From contig JAJZCW010000005.1 in assembly GCA_021828865.1 (NCBI GenBank), forward strand, positions 81,706 through 145,705: DNA of 64,000 nucleotides, read 5' to 3'. Positions 1 through 8,882 of this stretch are shown here, piece after piece (the stretch's first letter is position 1; each line of letters starts with the position of its first letter). A model generated the notes under the pieces. That model was not told where the DNA came from. It ran no database searches and saw nothing but the letters and a program-made list of their open reading frames with translations. The position numbers and the translations under genes are program-made. Source of the DNA: Bacillota bacterium (lineage in GTDB: Bacteria > Bacillota > Bacilli > Alicyclobacillales > SLC66).

Positions 1-2
1 TC

Positions 3-707
3 CGCACGATTGACTGGACTTTATGGAAAAACTCCTCTGCCGAAGAGCGGAATGCAGTCCTTGAAGATTATTTGGACTATGAAAATAGACAGCTAGCCAT
101 TGGAGAATCCCACGAAGGGAGTTTTTCTCTTTATCAAATGGCAGGAGATAAAGCCGACCTTTTACTGCTCTATTTCAGACCTACATTGAATGATCTGATA
201 GTAGCCAAAAATGACTTTAACAAAATTAAACTCGCTGACTATACGGTTCCTTCCTATTCCTATACTTCTGTGGTAGAACTGAGCAGTTATTTATCTAAAC
301 CGGGGAACAATCCCATGGAGGACCCTGCACTTCAACCACGGTTAATGCCGAACCTTCGGAACATGGCTTCCCATGTGTGCTTTTATCCAATGAACAAACG
401 CCGGGAAGGTCACGACAACTGGTATATGCTGAACAAGCCAGAACGCGTGCAACTCATGAGAAGTCACGGACAAATTGGACGCGACTATTCGGATCGGATC
501 ACACAGATCATCACCGGATCAGTGGGACTCGATGATTGGGAGTGGGGCGTGACGTTATTCTCTGAGGATCCGCTTCATTTTAAAAAACTCGTCTATGAAA
601 TGCGTTTTGATGAGGTCAGTGCCAGATATGGTGATTTCGGTTCATTTTACGTTGGCAGTACGATAAACGGTGACGCATTGTATCAAGTGTTATCGATCAG
701 GGAATAA
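3..707 (+). CDS. hemQ: Coproheme decarboxylase HemQ/ChdC (5' end cut by window)
   Basis: The product is the last enzyme of the Gram-positive coproporphyrin heme pathway: it decarboxylates Fe-coproporphyrin III to heme b using peroxide. The frame is open from base 3, so the N-terminus lies outside the window; about 234 of the usual ~250 residues are present. The family motif YPMNKRREG..NWYML carries the reactive Tyr and the Lys/Arg that hold the coproheme propionates. The following LMRSHGQIGRDY contains the proximal His ligand. GSVGLDDWEWGVTLF is the classic C-terminal block. A hairpin follows the stop. It is the only gene of its operon visible here. Confidence 0.95.
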   Translation, partial: RTIDWTLWKNSSAEERNAVLEDYLDYENRQLAIGESHEGSFSLYQMAGDKADLLLLYFRPTLNDLIVAKNDFNKIKLADYTVPSYSYTSVVELSSYLSKPGNNPMEDPALQPRLMPNLRNMASHVCFYPMNKRREGHDNWYMLNKPERVQLMRSHGQIGRDYSDRITQIITGSVGLDDWEWGVTLFSEDPLHFKKLVYEMRFDEVSARYGDFGSFYVGSTINGDALYQVLSIRE

Positions 708-718
708 CACCATTTTGA

Positions 719-751
719 GGGGCAGATCCACGTAGGGACTGCCCCATTTTG
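719..751. terminator. Hairpin between convergent hemQ and the penicillin-binding protein gene
   Basis: Seven-base arms GGGGCAG and CTGCCCC enclose a 13-base loop. On the plus strand the hairpin is followed by ATTTT, and on the minus strand by TCAAAAT. It lies exactly between two convergent stop codons, so it may serve both genes. The T-tracts are short, so termination strength is uncertain. Confidence 0.6.
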
Positions 752-765
752 ACGTATGAAAGTCC

Positions 766-3306
766 TCAAGGCTTTGAAGAGGAACCCTTCTGATTATTGG
801 AACCACTTCCTGTGCCAGAACTGTTACCTGTTGTAGTACCTGAACTCGTAACATTACCAGTACCTGAAGTGGATCCTGTGCTTGGGGTGCCACTTCCTGT
901 GGCGGGACTCGTTCCTGTTGAAGACCCTGATCCTGTTGTCGATTTAGATCCAGTCGTAGAACTACTAGATCCCCCGATTCCACTAGACCCAGTCACACCT
1001 CCTTGACCCTTCGAGGTACTTGTACCGCTTGTCGAGCTACTGCCTTGCCCTGTTGAACCAGTGCTACCAGTGGATTTGCCTGTGCCTGTCGAGCCAGTAT
1101 TCCCGGTAATTCCAGTTGTGCCTGTATTGCCCGTGTTGCCTGTGGTTCCTGTTGATCCTGTGGTTCCCGTAGATCCTGTGGTTCCCGTGTTGCCAGTAGT
1201 GCCTATAGAGCCATTCCCATTAGTGGTGCTGCCAGACGATGTTCCTTGAGACGATCCGCCTGTTAAGCTATTCGACTTGGCACTGCCAGTTATCTGCTTA
1301 CTCTTCGGTGTAGGTTGTGTGACCACCGGAAATGCTGGCCCAGCTGCCACTGGAACATTGAAGGTGGCGCCATTTGGCGTAAGTCCGTTGCGAATGATTT
1401 GAGAAAACATCTGCGGAGGAAAGTAACTCGTCCCATCCGGTAACATATTCTGCATATTGGTAACTGGGTATCCTTCCCAAATAGCTCCTACAACGGTCGG
1501 TGTAAAAGCGGCTACCCACAGATCGCTGTCCGTATAGTTGGTATAACCCACGGAGCCTGTCTTACCAGCGACTTCAAATCCTGGTGCAGCAGCGCCTGCC
1601 ACGATGCCATTCACCACATTGTTGCGGAGCAGCCCCACCATCTGATTAGCGGTGGAAGTCGACATCACCGTCACCGGTTGTGGTACATACTGATAGATCA
1701 ATTCTCCGTTTGGCCCGACAATCCGGTCAATAATGTGTGCCGGCATGCGAACGCCGTTATTGTCAAACGAAGCATAGGCATCGGCAAGGATCAGTGGAGA
1801 AATACCGGGTGTTACATTACCAAGTGCGATGGTCAGGTTTTGGTTGGCTGGACTCGATAAATTAATGCCGGCTTTTTCAGCAAAATCAATTCCTGTCTGA
1901 ATTCCAATCTTGTCAAGCAACCATACGGCTGGTGCATTCCATGATTGGGACAGCGCCCATCGAAGCGTCACGTAGCCATTTGCCGTTGGATGGGTTTCCC
2001 AGTCGTGAACGGTATACGACCCAAAACTCAATTGATTGTTCTTTCCATCTAACAACGCAGAATTTGCGTTCCACTGCCCTGTTTGGATAGCTGGCCCATA
2101 CACAGTAAGTGGCTTCATTGCAGAACCTGGTGAACGCTGCGTATCCGTCGCATAGTCAAACCCGCGAAACGTATATTGATTCTGCGTTCCCCCGACCAGT
2201 GCCATGATGCCTCCAGTGTGTGGATCAATAAAGACCGCTGCACCCTGTATTTGTTCCGTGGCCCCTTTGATGGGAGTTGGATAATTGGTGGGATTATTCA
2301 CTGCATTATAAACCGCCAACTGCAATTTGGGATCAAGCTCCGTGTATATCTTCACCCCGCCTTGTGTCAGCAATTGTGTACTAAGGTGAATGTTTTCCAG
2401 TTCCTGATATAAGTAATCGCGATAATAGGCATATTGGGCAGGAATTCCCGTCCAGTTCTGCGTTGCCGCATGCAATTGCAGCGGCAGATTCTGTGTCTTT
2501 ACCATCACCGAATACGAGATGTAATGCTGTTCATACATCCGTTGCAGTACAAAATTACGTCTGGTAAGCGCCAGTTGAGGATTGACAAGCGGGTCGTAAA
2601 GTGAAGGCGCCTGCGGAAGACCTGCTAGAAGCGCCGACTGCGCCAATGACATTTTCTTCATTTGAGTGGGACGAAGGCCAAAATATGCATAGGCCGCTTG
2701 CGCAATTCCAGTAGCACCGTTGCCAAAATACACATGGTTTAAGTACATATCCAAAATCTCATTTTTACTATATTGCCTGGAAATCTGGATGGACAAAAAA
2801 AGTTGCTCGAGCTTCCGTTGAATGGTCTTGGCGTGACTTAAGAAGACGACATCGGCCAATTGCTGTGTGATCGTGCTGGCACCCTGCGCCGCCTGCCTAT
2901 GTAACAAATCATAGTAGGCCGCACGCAAGTAACCTTTTACACTAAACCCATAATTATGATAGAAATTAGCGTCTTCTGTGGCGATCAACGCCTTTTGAAC
3001 GTTACCCGGTATCTGGGATAATGGAACAGGATCCACTCCCGCAGGTTGAATCTTAAATATCAAATTGCCATAACGATCATAGACTTCTGTTGGTAGGCTG
3101 GTTTGTTCCAGTTTAGAGAGATTGAACTTCGGCATATCGTAGACCCAGACAAATCCTGTCACAAGCCCTACAAACACAATAGCGCTTAAAAGAACCGCCC
3201 ACGTCACTTTCACCCATCGGGGAACTCTCTTCTTTGGTGATTTTGGTGCCTGGGCTTTCTTATTAGACGCGTTTTTGCTTTGCACAGGCTTCCCCGTCTT
3301 TTTCAT
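766..3306 (-). CDS. Class A penicillin-binding protein (transglycosylase/transpeptidase) with low-complexity C-terminal tail
   Basis: This bifunctional murein synthase polymerises lipid II and cross-links the peptides on the outer face of the membrane. A basic cytoplasmic N-terminus precedes a membrane anchor at residues 31-55. The GT51 domain carries EDANFYHNYG (catalytic Glu111), GASTITQQL (142-150) and KNEILDMYLN (181-190). The transpeptidase domain carries SAMK (Ser395, Lys398), SWN (455-457) and KTG (582-584). From about residue 668 to 846 the chain becomes a Ser/Gly/Thr-rich tail that includes 13 uninterrupted Gly-X-Thr triplets (702-740). The start is ATG with a strong AAAGGAGG site. 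It is monocistronic and faces away from the next gene. The enzymatic core is certain; the role of the tail is unknown. Confidence 0.96.
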   Translation of the reverse strand: MKKTGKPVQSKNASNKKAQAPKSPKKRVPRWVKVTWAVLLSAIVFVGLVTGFVWVYDMPKFNLSKLEQTSLPTEVYDRYGNLIFKIQPAGVDPVPLSQIPGNVQKALIATEDANFYHNYGFSVKGYLRAAYYDLLHRQAAQGASTITQQLADVVFLSHAKTIQRKLEQLFLSIQISRQYSKNEILDMYLNHVYFGNGATGIAQAAYAYFGLRPTQMKKMSLAQSALLAGLPQAPSLYDPLVNPQLALTRRNFVLQRMYEQHYISYSVMVKTQNLPLQLHAATQNWTGIPAQYAYYRDYLYQELENIHLSTQLLTQGGVKIYTELDPKLQLAVYNAVNNPTNYPTPIKGATEQIQGAAVFIDPHTGGIMALVGGTQNQYTFRGFDYATDTQRSPGSAMKPLTVYGPAIQTGQWNANSALLDGKNNQLSFGSYTVHDWETHPTANGYVTLRWALSQSWNAPAVWLLDKIGIQTGIDFAEKAGINLSSPANQNLTIALGNVTPGISPLILADAYASFDNNGVRMPAHIIDRIVGPNGELIYQYVPQPVTVMSTSTANQMVGLLRNNVVNGIVAGAAAPGFEVAGKTGSVGYTNYTDSDLWVAAFTPTVVGAIWEGYPVTNMQNMLPDGTSYFPPQMFSQIIRNGLTPNGATFNVPVAAGPAFPVVTQPTPKSKQITGSAKSNSLTGGSSQGTSSGSTTNGNGSIGTTGNTGTTGSTGTTGSTGTTGNTGNTGTTGITGNTGSTGTGKSTGSTGSTGQGSSSTSGTSTSKGQGGVTGSSGIGGSSSSTTGSKSTTGSGSSTGTSPATGSGTPSTGSTSGTGNVTSSGTTTGNSSGTGSGSNNQKGSSSKP
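1087..1203 (-). repeat. Collagen-like Gly-X-Thr triplet repeat in the penicillin-binding protein tail
   Basis: Thirteen consecutive in-frame triplets encode Gly-(Thr/Asn/Ser/Ile)-Thr. The DNA is a degenerate 9-base pattern, so codons vary while the Gly-X-Thr register is kept exactly. More irregular STG and SSTG runs flank it on both sides. Confidence 0.85.
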
Positions 3307-3403
3307 GCCTTACCTCCTTTAATGATGACCCACCTTATTTTAATATAAAGCAACCTCGTGGTACACTCACTTTAGTACGGATTGAAAAAGCGAGGAGCAG
3401 CAA

Positions 3404-3661
3404 ATGTCAGATAAAGAAAAGAAATTTCACCGCGCACGTTCCGTTTATTATGTTTTTAGCGCCATAATGGCCATTTCTCTAATCACCGCTATACTGGGAG
3501 TCGTTATTGTCTTTTTCAATCAAAAAATAGGGATCGACCTGATCGCTTATGGGGTGGTCCTCGCCTTTGTCATGTCTTCCTTTTACTTGATTTCGAGAAC
3601 AAGGTTTCTTAAAGCAAAAGTCGCTTATCAAGCGGTTCAATTAGCGAAAACACGAACCTAA
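3404..3661 (+). CDS. Small two-helix membrane protein of unknown function
   Basis: The 85-residue product has a charged N-terminus (SDKEKKFHRAR), two hydrophobic segments at about residues 15-38 and 45-62, and a basic C-terminus. This looks like a small hairpin inner-membrane protein with both ends in the cytoplasm. A GCGAGGAG site lies 7 bases before the ATG. It is transcribed divergently from the penicillin-binding protein gene and is about 100 bases from the next gene on the same strand. I recognise no family. Confidence 0.7.
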   Translation: MSDKEKKFHRARSVYYVFSAIMAISLITAILGVVIVFFNQKIGIDLIAYGVVLAFVMSSFYLISRTRFLKAKVAYQAVQLAKTRT

Positions 3662-3762
3662 AGATACTCAACACCAGAATAGAGTTAAAAGTGACCTTAT
3701 TATATAATAATCGTTGATTCGTAAAGACAAGGGGGGAAAGGGATCTTTCATTCCTCCTGCCT

Positions 3763-4569
3763 ATGTTTAAGCATTGGTTATTGCATATGGGGCGAGTGCA
3801 AGTCATGGCGATTTTACTCAGTGTGGTGATTTTTTTTATCGCGATTAGTACTGGTGCCGATTCAGACGTTAAGTCCCTACAGCTTCGCGAAGCCGCTCAA
3901 GTCACTGTAATGCTGAATCATCAAAAAATCACATTTGTCAGCACACTTGCTAACCAATCCCATCAGGTGTTGTTGCGAGTGCCTGCAATCAGTCAAATGC
4001 CAGAACTGCACAATGGGTGTGAAGTCACCAGCCTCTCGATGCTCATAAAAGATACGGGTACAAATGTATCAAAAACGACGCTTGCCAACGAAATTCAAAA
4101 AGATCCTACGCCCCTGACACTTGATAGCAATGGGCAAATCGTCCGTTGGGGCAACCCTAATTATGGATTTGTCGGCAGCATTACCGGAAATGCCCCTGGG
4201 TATGGCGTTTACCACCATCCCATCGCCCAACTCTTAAATAAAATAGAACCTGGACAGGCAGTAGACTTAACAGGTAGTTCTTTTGCGAAAGTGCTCTCAG
4301 CAGTTGCTTCAGGAAGACCGGTCATTGTCTGGACCACCCTTACCTTCGCACCTGTGAAGGATTGGTTAACCTGGAATAGCCCCGAGGGGATTGTACACGC
4401 CACCATGTACGAACACACGGTATTGCTTGTTGGGTTTGACAAAACCGATCTGTTTATTAACAACCCGCTCACGGGTGACCAGGCGGAATCGGTCCCCATC
4501 GCTTCGTTTCGGAAAAGTTGGATTCAGATGGGCAGACAAGCCGTTACGGTGAAAAACAAGAAAGTGTAA
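3763..4569 (+). CDS. Secreted or membrane-anchored C39-like (papain-fold) peptidase family protein
   Basis: A single hydrophobic segment near residues 14-30 acts as signal or anchor. The rest matches the peptidase C39-like (C39_2) fold: VPAISQMPELHNGCEVTSLSML supplies the active-site Cys with its upstream Gln, EHTVLLVGFD supplies the His, and NNPLTG the polar third residue. Such proteins are usually extracytoplasmic and their substrates are mostly unknown. The start is uncertain. The ATG used here is 22 bases from the G-rich tract, and ATG codons at residues 9 and 14 remain possible; the last has GGGGCGAG upstream and begins right at the membrane segment. The next gene follows after 17 bases, so the two probably form one transcript. 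Confidence 0.82.
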   Translation: MFKHWLLHMGRVQVMAILLSVVIFFIAISTGADSDVKSLQLREAAQVTVMLNHQKITFVSTLANQSHQVLLRVPAISQMPELHNGCEVTSLSMLIKDTGTNVSKTTLANEIQKDPTPLTLDSNGQIVRWGNPNYGFVGSITGNAPGYGVYHHPIAQLLNKIEPGQAVDLTGSSFAKVLSAVASGRPVIVWTTLTFAPVKDWLTWNSPEGIVHATMYEHTVLLVGFDKTDLFINNPLTGDQAESVPIASFRKSWIQMGRQAVTVKNKKV

Positions 4570-4586
4570 TTCAAGAAGGTGCCATT

Positions 4587-5447
4587 TTGGAACATCCAAG
4601 GATTTCATGCCTCATTCCCACCTATGAGCGCCATGCCTGGCTGAAAGAATGTCTGCTTGCGCTGGCTGCTGACCCTTATGAGAACAAAGAAATTATTGTA
4701 ATCAATGATGGCGGATCAAGGCCTGACGAGCAATTGCGATTAGAAGATCTCCCCGATATTAAGTGGATCCATATGGAAGAGAATCAGGGACATGTTCGCG
4801 CCCGTAACGCAGGACTGAAAATAGCTACCGGCGATTATATCCTTCTTTGCGATGACGACGACCTGTTAATTCCTGGTCACTTATCGCATTTAATCAAACT
4901 GGCGATGGAAAATTCACCTGGCATTTGGCATGCTGATGCAGAAATTATATGGTACCGCACCATGCAAAACCTCCGCACCCCTTTATCAAGACGGACTTTT
5001 GCCATGAATTTTGATCCCCAATTGCTTCGAAAATACAATACCATCATCCCGTCTGGTATCCTTTATCCTATCGCGCTTCACGAGAAATGGGGTCTTTTCG
5101 ATGAAACCATGGAGGATTATTGGGACTGGGATTTTTTCCTTAGAATGTCGACGCAGTATCCCATCTATCGAATGCCCTACGCAAGTGTCCTGTACCTCGT
5201 CAGCGAGGAGGGAAATAACCTTTCCGCAAAAAAGGACCGCATGCAGCAGTCCCTTTTACGGTTGATTGAAAAACATAGTCTTGGCGAATTGCCAGTAGGA
5301 TCATTTCCTTTGATGGTCAACGACCCCATCCTTAGGGAGTATTGGCAACTCACTAGCAGAGTCTGGTCTGGCCGCCTGGAGAGCGGGAAAAAGCTGGTAG
5401 ACCCAACCAGCGCCTTTCTCTACTCCTTACTCCAGCGTCAGGAGTAA
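4587..5447 (+). CDS. Family 2 glycosyltransferase (GT-A fold)
   Basis: The N-terminal ISCLIPTYERHAWLKECLLAL block and the acidic run LLCDDDDLL (metal/nucleotide-sugar DXD site) define a GT2 inverting glycosyltransferase. EDYWDWDFFLRM is the typical acceptor/base region. The protein is soluble and about 286 residues long. I place the start at a TTG preceded by AAGAAGGTG, 17 bases after the upstream gene. An upstream TTG at 4518 would overlap the peptidase gene by 52 bases and add residues outside the fold. The acceptor and sugar are not predictable. The last 21 bases overlap the end of pyc on the opposite strand. Confidence 0.88.
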   Translation: MEHPRISCLIPTYERHAWLKECLLALAADPYENKEIIVINDGGSRPDEQLRLEDLPDIKWIHMEENQGHVRARNAGLKIATGDYILLCDDDDLLIPGHLSHLIKLAMENSPGIWHADAEIIWYRTMQNLRTPLSRRTFAMNFDPQLLRKYNTIIPSGILYPIALHEKWGLFDETMEDYWDWDFFLRMSTQYPIYRMPYASVLYLVSEEGNNLSAKKDRMQQSLLRLIEKHSLGELPVGSFPLMVNDPILREYWQLTSRVWSGRLESGKKLVDPTSAFLYSLLQRQE

Positions 5448-8400
5448 GTCTCCTGCCTGCACAAAATCGCCAATCCGCACCGCTAGTTCTTTTACCTTGC
5501 CCTGCCGTGGCGCCTGAATCTGCACCTCCATTTTCATGGCCTCTGTGACGAGCAAAAATTGGCCTTGCGCCACTTTTTCCCCCTCTTCCACCATGATGCT
5601 GACCACGCGCCCCGACATCGATGCGCCTACTTCCCTCTCATTATCAGGATTTGCCTTTCGTCTGCGCTCCACATGGCCCGATTGGGATTTATCGAATACT
5701 TCCAATTCCCGTGGCTGCCCGTTGAGTTCGAAAAAGACCACACGAGTCCCGTCAGGACGTGGTTGTGAGAGGGAGATCATTTTGATGATCAGTGTTTTGC
5801 CTGAATCGATTTCCACGTTCACTTCTTCGCCTGGTCTCAGCCCATAAAAGAAAGTGGAGGAATCAAGCACCGACAGATTGCCATATTCATCCTTGCTTCT
5901 GATAAAATCCAAGTATACCTGCGGGTAGAGCGCATAGGATACTAAATCTCTCGAGGTCACAATGTGCTTGGTCTTGTCATTGAGTTCCGTTGTGAGTTCA
6001 TCAAATTTGACCGGCTCCATCATCAATCCAGGACGGTCAATTAGCGGCTTGCGACCTTTTAGCACAGCTTGTTGCAGCCACTCCGGAAATCCCCCTGGCG
6101 GTTGCCCCATGTATCCCATAAAGTAATCCACCACAGAGGCCGGGTAATCGTAGTCATTCGCTTTTTGCTTTAGTGTCTCTGCCGTCAGGTGATTTTGTAC
6201 CATAAAGAGGGCAAAATCGCCAACCATTTTCGAAGAAGGGGTCACTTTAACAATATCCCCTAGCATATCGTTCACTTCGCGATACGCCTTTTTCACCTCT
6301 TCAAACTGCTCACCGAGCCCCATCGAATCGGCTTGTTTTTGTAAATTGGTGTATTGGCCTCCCGGCATTTCGTGTTCATAGATATCAGGAGCCGCCGATT
6401 GTAATCCGCTCTCAAATGGCGCATAAATCGACCGCACCGATTCAAAATACTCGCTGAACCTTCCCAGTTTGGAAAGGGAAATCCCTGTGTCTTTGGGACT
6501 TTGCGCAAGCGCACCGACGACAGCCGCAATGTTCGGTTGCGAGGTAAGCCCGGATAGGGAAGTCATCGCCACATCAGCGATATCAAGTCCTGCCTCCGTT
6601 GCCTTCAGGATGGTGGCGACCCCCGTTGCCGCGCTGTCATGCGTGTGTAGGTGTATGGGCAGCCCCACATTTTCCTTCAACTCCTTGACAAGCGTATAGG
6701 CTGCATAGGGTTTCAATAGTCCTGCCATGTCCTTGATTGCAAGAATTTGTGCGCCCGCTTTTTCCAGCGACTTGGCCAAATCCACGTAGTACCTCAACGT
6801 AAATTTCGTCCGATTCGGATCCAGTATATCACCGGTATAACAAATGGCTGCTTCCGCAATTTTGCCATTTTCCCGGACGCGATCAATTGACAATTGCATA
6901 TTAGGTAACCAGTTCAGGCTATCAAAAATGCGAAATACATCTATCCCCGCAAGTGCGGCATCATCAATGAATTTTTTCACCACATTATCAGGATAGTTGC
7001 GGTAGCCTACCGCATTTGCGCCTCTTAAAAGCATTTGAAATAGGACGTTGGGTATTTTCTCCCGCAGTCTCGACAGTCTTTCCCACGGGTCTTCTCGCAA
7101 AAACCTCATCGATGTATCGAACGTGGCGCCCCCCCACATTTCCAATGAAAAAAACTGCGGGGTTTCATGAGCATAGACTTCTGCAATCTTCATGAGATCA
7201 TAGGTACGCATCCTCGTCGCAAGGAGCGATTGGTGCGCATCGCGCATCGTCGTGTCGGTCAACCAAAGCCGACCTGTCGCGTTTAAGTAATCAAGCAGAC
7301 CGGTCATTCCTTTTTCCTGAAAAATCGTCCGCGTTCCCGCCTGTGGCTTATCCTGCCATGAATATTGCGGCAATTTTGGGAAAACCACCAGTGGTTTTTT
7401 CGTGCCCGCCTTCACGCCGTCTGAACCGTTGACCGTCACTTCCCCAATGTACTTGAGGAGTTTCCCGCCACGGTTTTGCCGCTTTCTAAAGATGAACAGT
7501 TCCGGATGATCCTCCACAAAGTTAACCGTACACATACCATCGAGAAAATCCTGGTGGCGTATCACATTGTCAAGAAATTGAATGTTGGTCTTGACACCAC
7601 GAATGCGAAATTCTTCAAGCGCCCTCCGCAATTTGGAGACCGCCTGATCAAAATTCAATGCCCATGCAGACACTTTGACTAATAGCGAATCATAGAACGG
7701 AAGAATCCGAGAGCCATGAAATCCGTTTCCGCCATCAAGTCGAACGCCAAAACCGCTCGCTGAGCGATAGGCCACGATGCGACCGGTATCTGGCAAAAAA
7801 TTATTTTCCGGATCTTCTGTCGTCACCCTCGCCTGAATAGCAAAGCCGCGTTTGGTGATGCTGGCCTGTGATTCAATCCCGATCTCCGGGTCATTAAGGT
7901 GTTTATCACCCGCAATCTGAATCTGCGATTGTACGATGTCAATCCCTGTGATCATTTCCGTTACGGTGTGCTCAACCTGTACTCGTGGGTTGACCTCAAT
8001 AAAATAAAAATTTCCTTTTGTATCGAGTAGGAACTCCACTGTCCCCGCGTTGAAATAGTCAACACTTTTCATCAAATTCAAGGCGGTTTGGCAAATCTGG
8101 TCACTCAATTCATCTGGCAGCATGGAAGGCGCCATTTCCACCACTTTTTGGTGTCGCCTTTGCACAGAGCAGTCGCGTTCAAAAAGGTGAACAATTTGGC
8201 CATGCTTGTCGCCAAGAATCTGCACCTCAATGTGTTTGGGGTTCTCTACCAGCTTCTCCACATACACGCTGGATGCGCCAAATGACGCTTGTGCCTCGGA
8301 ACTGGCGCGAGCAAATGCATCCTCCAGATCCTCTGCATTGCGGACCACGCGCATTCCCCTTCCACCACCGCCGCTGATGGCTTTGAGCATTAAAGGATAC

Positions 8401-8858
8401 CCGTGCTCCTTAGCAAATGCCTGTGCTTCTTTGACATCGACTGGACCGTCACTTCCTGGCACAACCGGCACTCCTGCCGCAATAGCTGTCCTTCTCGCCG
8501 CCACCTTATCGCCAAAAAGCTTCAGGTGGTCAGCACTTGGTCCAATAAACACGATTCCCGCCTCTTCACAAGCCTTCGCAAAGTCAGGATTCTCAGAAAG
8601 AAATCCATACCCTGGATGAATCGCATCGCAATCGTGACGTTGAGCCAAATCGATAATACCGGGAATGTCCAAGTATGCCTCGATGGGGCCTTTGTTTTCG
8701 CCAATCAGGTAGGCTTCGTCTGCTTTGTATCGGTGAAGCGATAGGTTATCCTCTTTTGCATAGATGGCCACCGTGCGAATCCCCAACTCCGTGCAAGCCC
8801 TGCAAATCCGGATGGCAATTTCCCCACGGTTGGCTACCAGCACCTTTTTGAATTGCAT
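5427..8858 (-). CDS. pyc: Pyruvate carboxylase
   Basis: This is the biotin-dependent anaplerotic enzyme that converts pyruvate, bicarbonate and ATP to oxaloacetate. The single chain is of normal length (1143 residues from this start). An N-terminal biotin carboxylase domain (about 1-450) includes VLVANRGEIAIRI and the GGGGRGMR ATP loop. The carboxyltransferase domain (about 530-800) carries TTMRDAHQSLLATRMRT and the metal ligands HLHTHD. A linker domain is followed by the biotinyl domain with EAMKM; the biotinylated residue is Lys1109. The start chosen is the ATG behind AGGGAG; a GTG three codons upstream is less likely. Its 3' end overlaps the convergent glycosyltransferase gene, with no terminator seen between them. 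Confidence 0.97.
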   Translation of the reverse strand: MQFKKVLVANRGEIAIRICRACTELGIRTVAIYAKEDNLSLHRYKADEAYLIGENKGPIEAYLDIPGIIDLAQRHDCDAIHPGYGFLSENPDFAKACEEAGIVFIGPSADHLKLFGDKVAARRTAIAAGVPVVPGSDGPVDVKEAQAFAKEHGYPLMLKAISGGGGRGMRVVRNAEDLEDAFARASSEAQASFGASSVYVEKLVENPKHIEVQILGDKHGQIVHLFERDCSVQRRHQKVVEMAPSMLPDELSDQICQTALNLMKSVDYFNAGTVEFLLDTKGNFYFIEVNPRVQVEHTVTEMITGIDIVQSQIQIAGDKHLNDPEIGIESQASITKRGFAIQARVTTEDPENNFLPDTGRIVAYRSASGFGVRLDGGNGFHGSRILPFYDSLLVKVSAWALNFDQAVSKLRRALEEFRIRGVKTNIQFLDNVIRHQDFLDGMCTVNFVEDHPELFIFRKRQNRGGKLLKYIGEVTVNGSDGVKAGTKKPLVVFPKLPQYSWQDKPQAGTRTIFQEKGMTGLLDYLNATGRLWLTDTTMRDAHQSLLATRMRTYDLMKIAEVYAHETPQFFSLEMWGGATFDTSMRFLREDPWERLSRLREKIPNVLFQMLLRGANAVGYRNYPDNVVKKFIDDAALAGIDVFRIFDSLNWLPNMQLSIDRVRENGKIAEAAICYTGDILDPNRTKFTLRYYVDLAKSLEKAGAQILAIKDMAGLLKPYAAYTLVKELKENVGLPIHLHTHDSAATGVATILKATEAGLDIADVAMTSLSGLTSQPNIAAVVGALAQSPKDTGISLSKLGRFSEYFESVRSIYAPFESGLQSAAPDIYEHEMPGGQYTNLQKQADSMGLGEQFEEVKKAYREVNDMLGDIVKVTPSSKMVGDFALFMVQNHLTAETLKQKANDYDYPASVVDYFMGYMGQPPGGFPEWLQQAVLKGRKPLIDRPGLMMEPVKFDELTTELNDKTKHIVTSRDLVSYALYPQVYLDFIRSKDEYGNLSVLDSSTFFYGLRPGEEVNVEIDSGKTLIIKMISLSQPRPDGTRVVFFELNGQPRELEVFDKSQSGHVERRRKANPDNEREVGASMSGRVVSIMVEEGEKVAQGQFLLVTEAMKMEVQIQAPRQGKVKELAVRIGDFVQAGDLLLTLE

Positions 8859-8882
8859 ATACCCCACTCCCTCTTTTTGTCT

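Noticed and set aside
797..1249. Plus-strand Pro/Val-rich open frames opposite the penicillin-binding protein tail
   Set aside because: They are the complement of the Gly/Ser/Thr-rich coding repeat and lack start signals.
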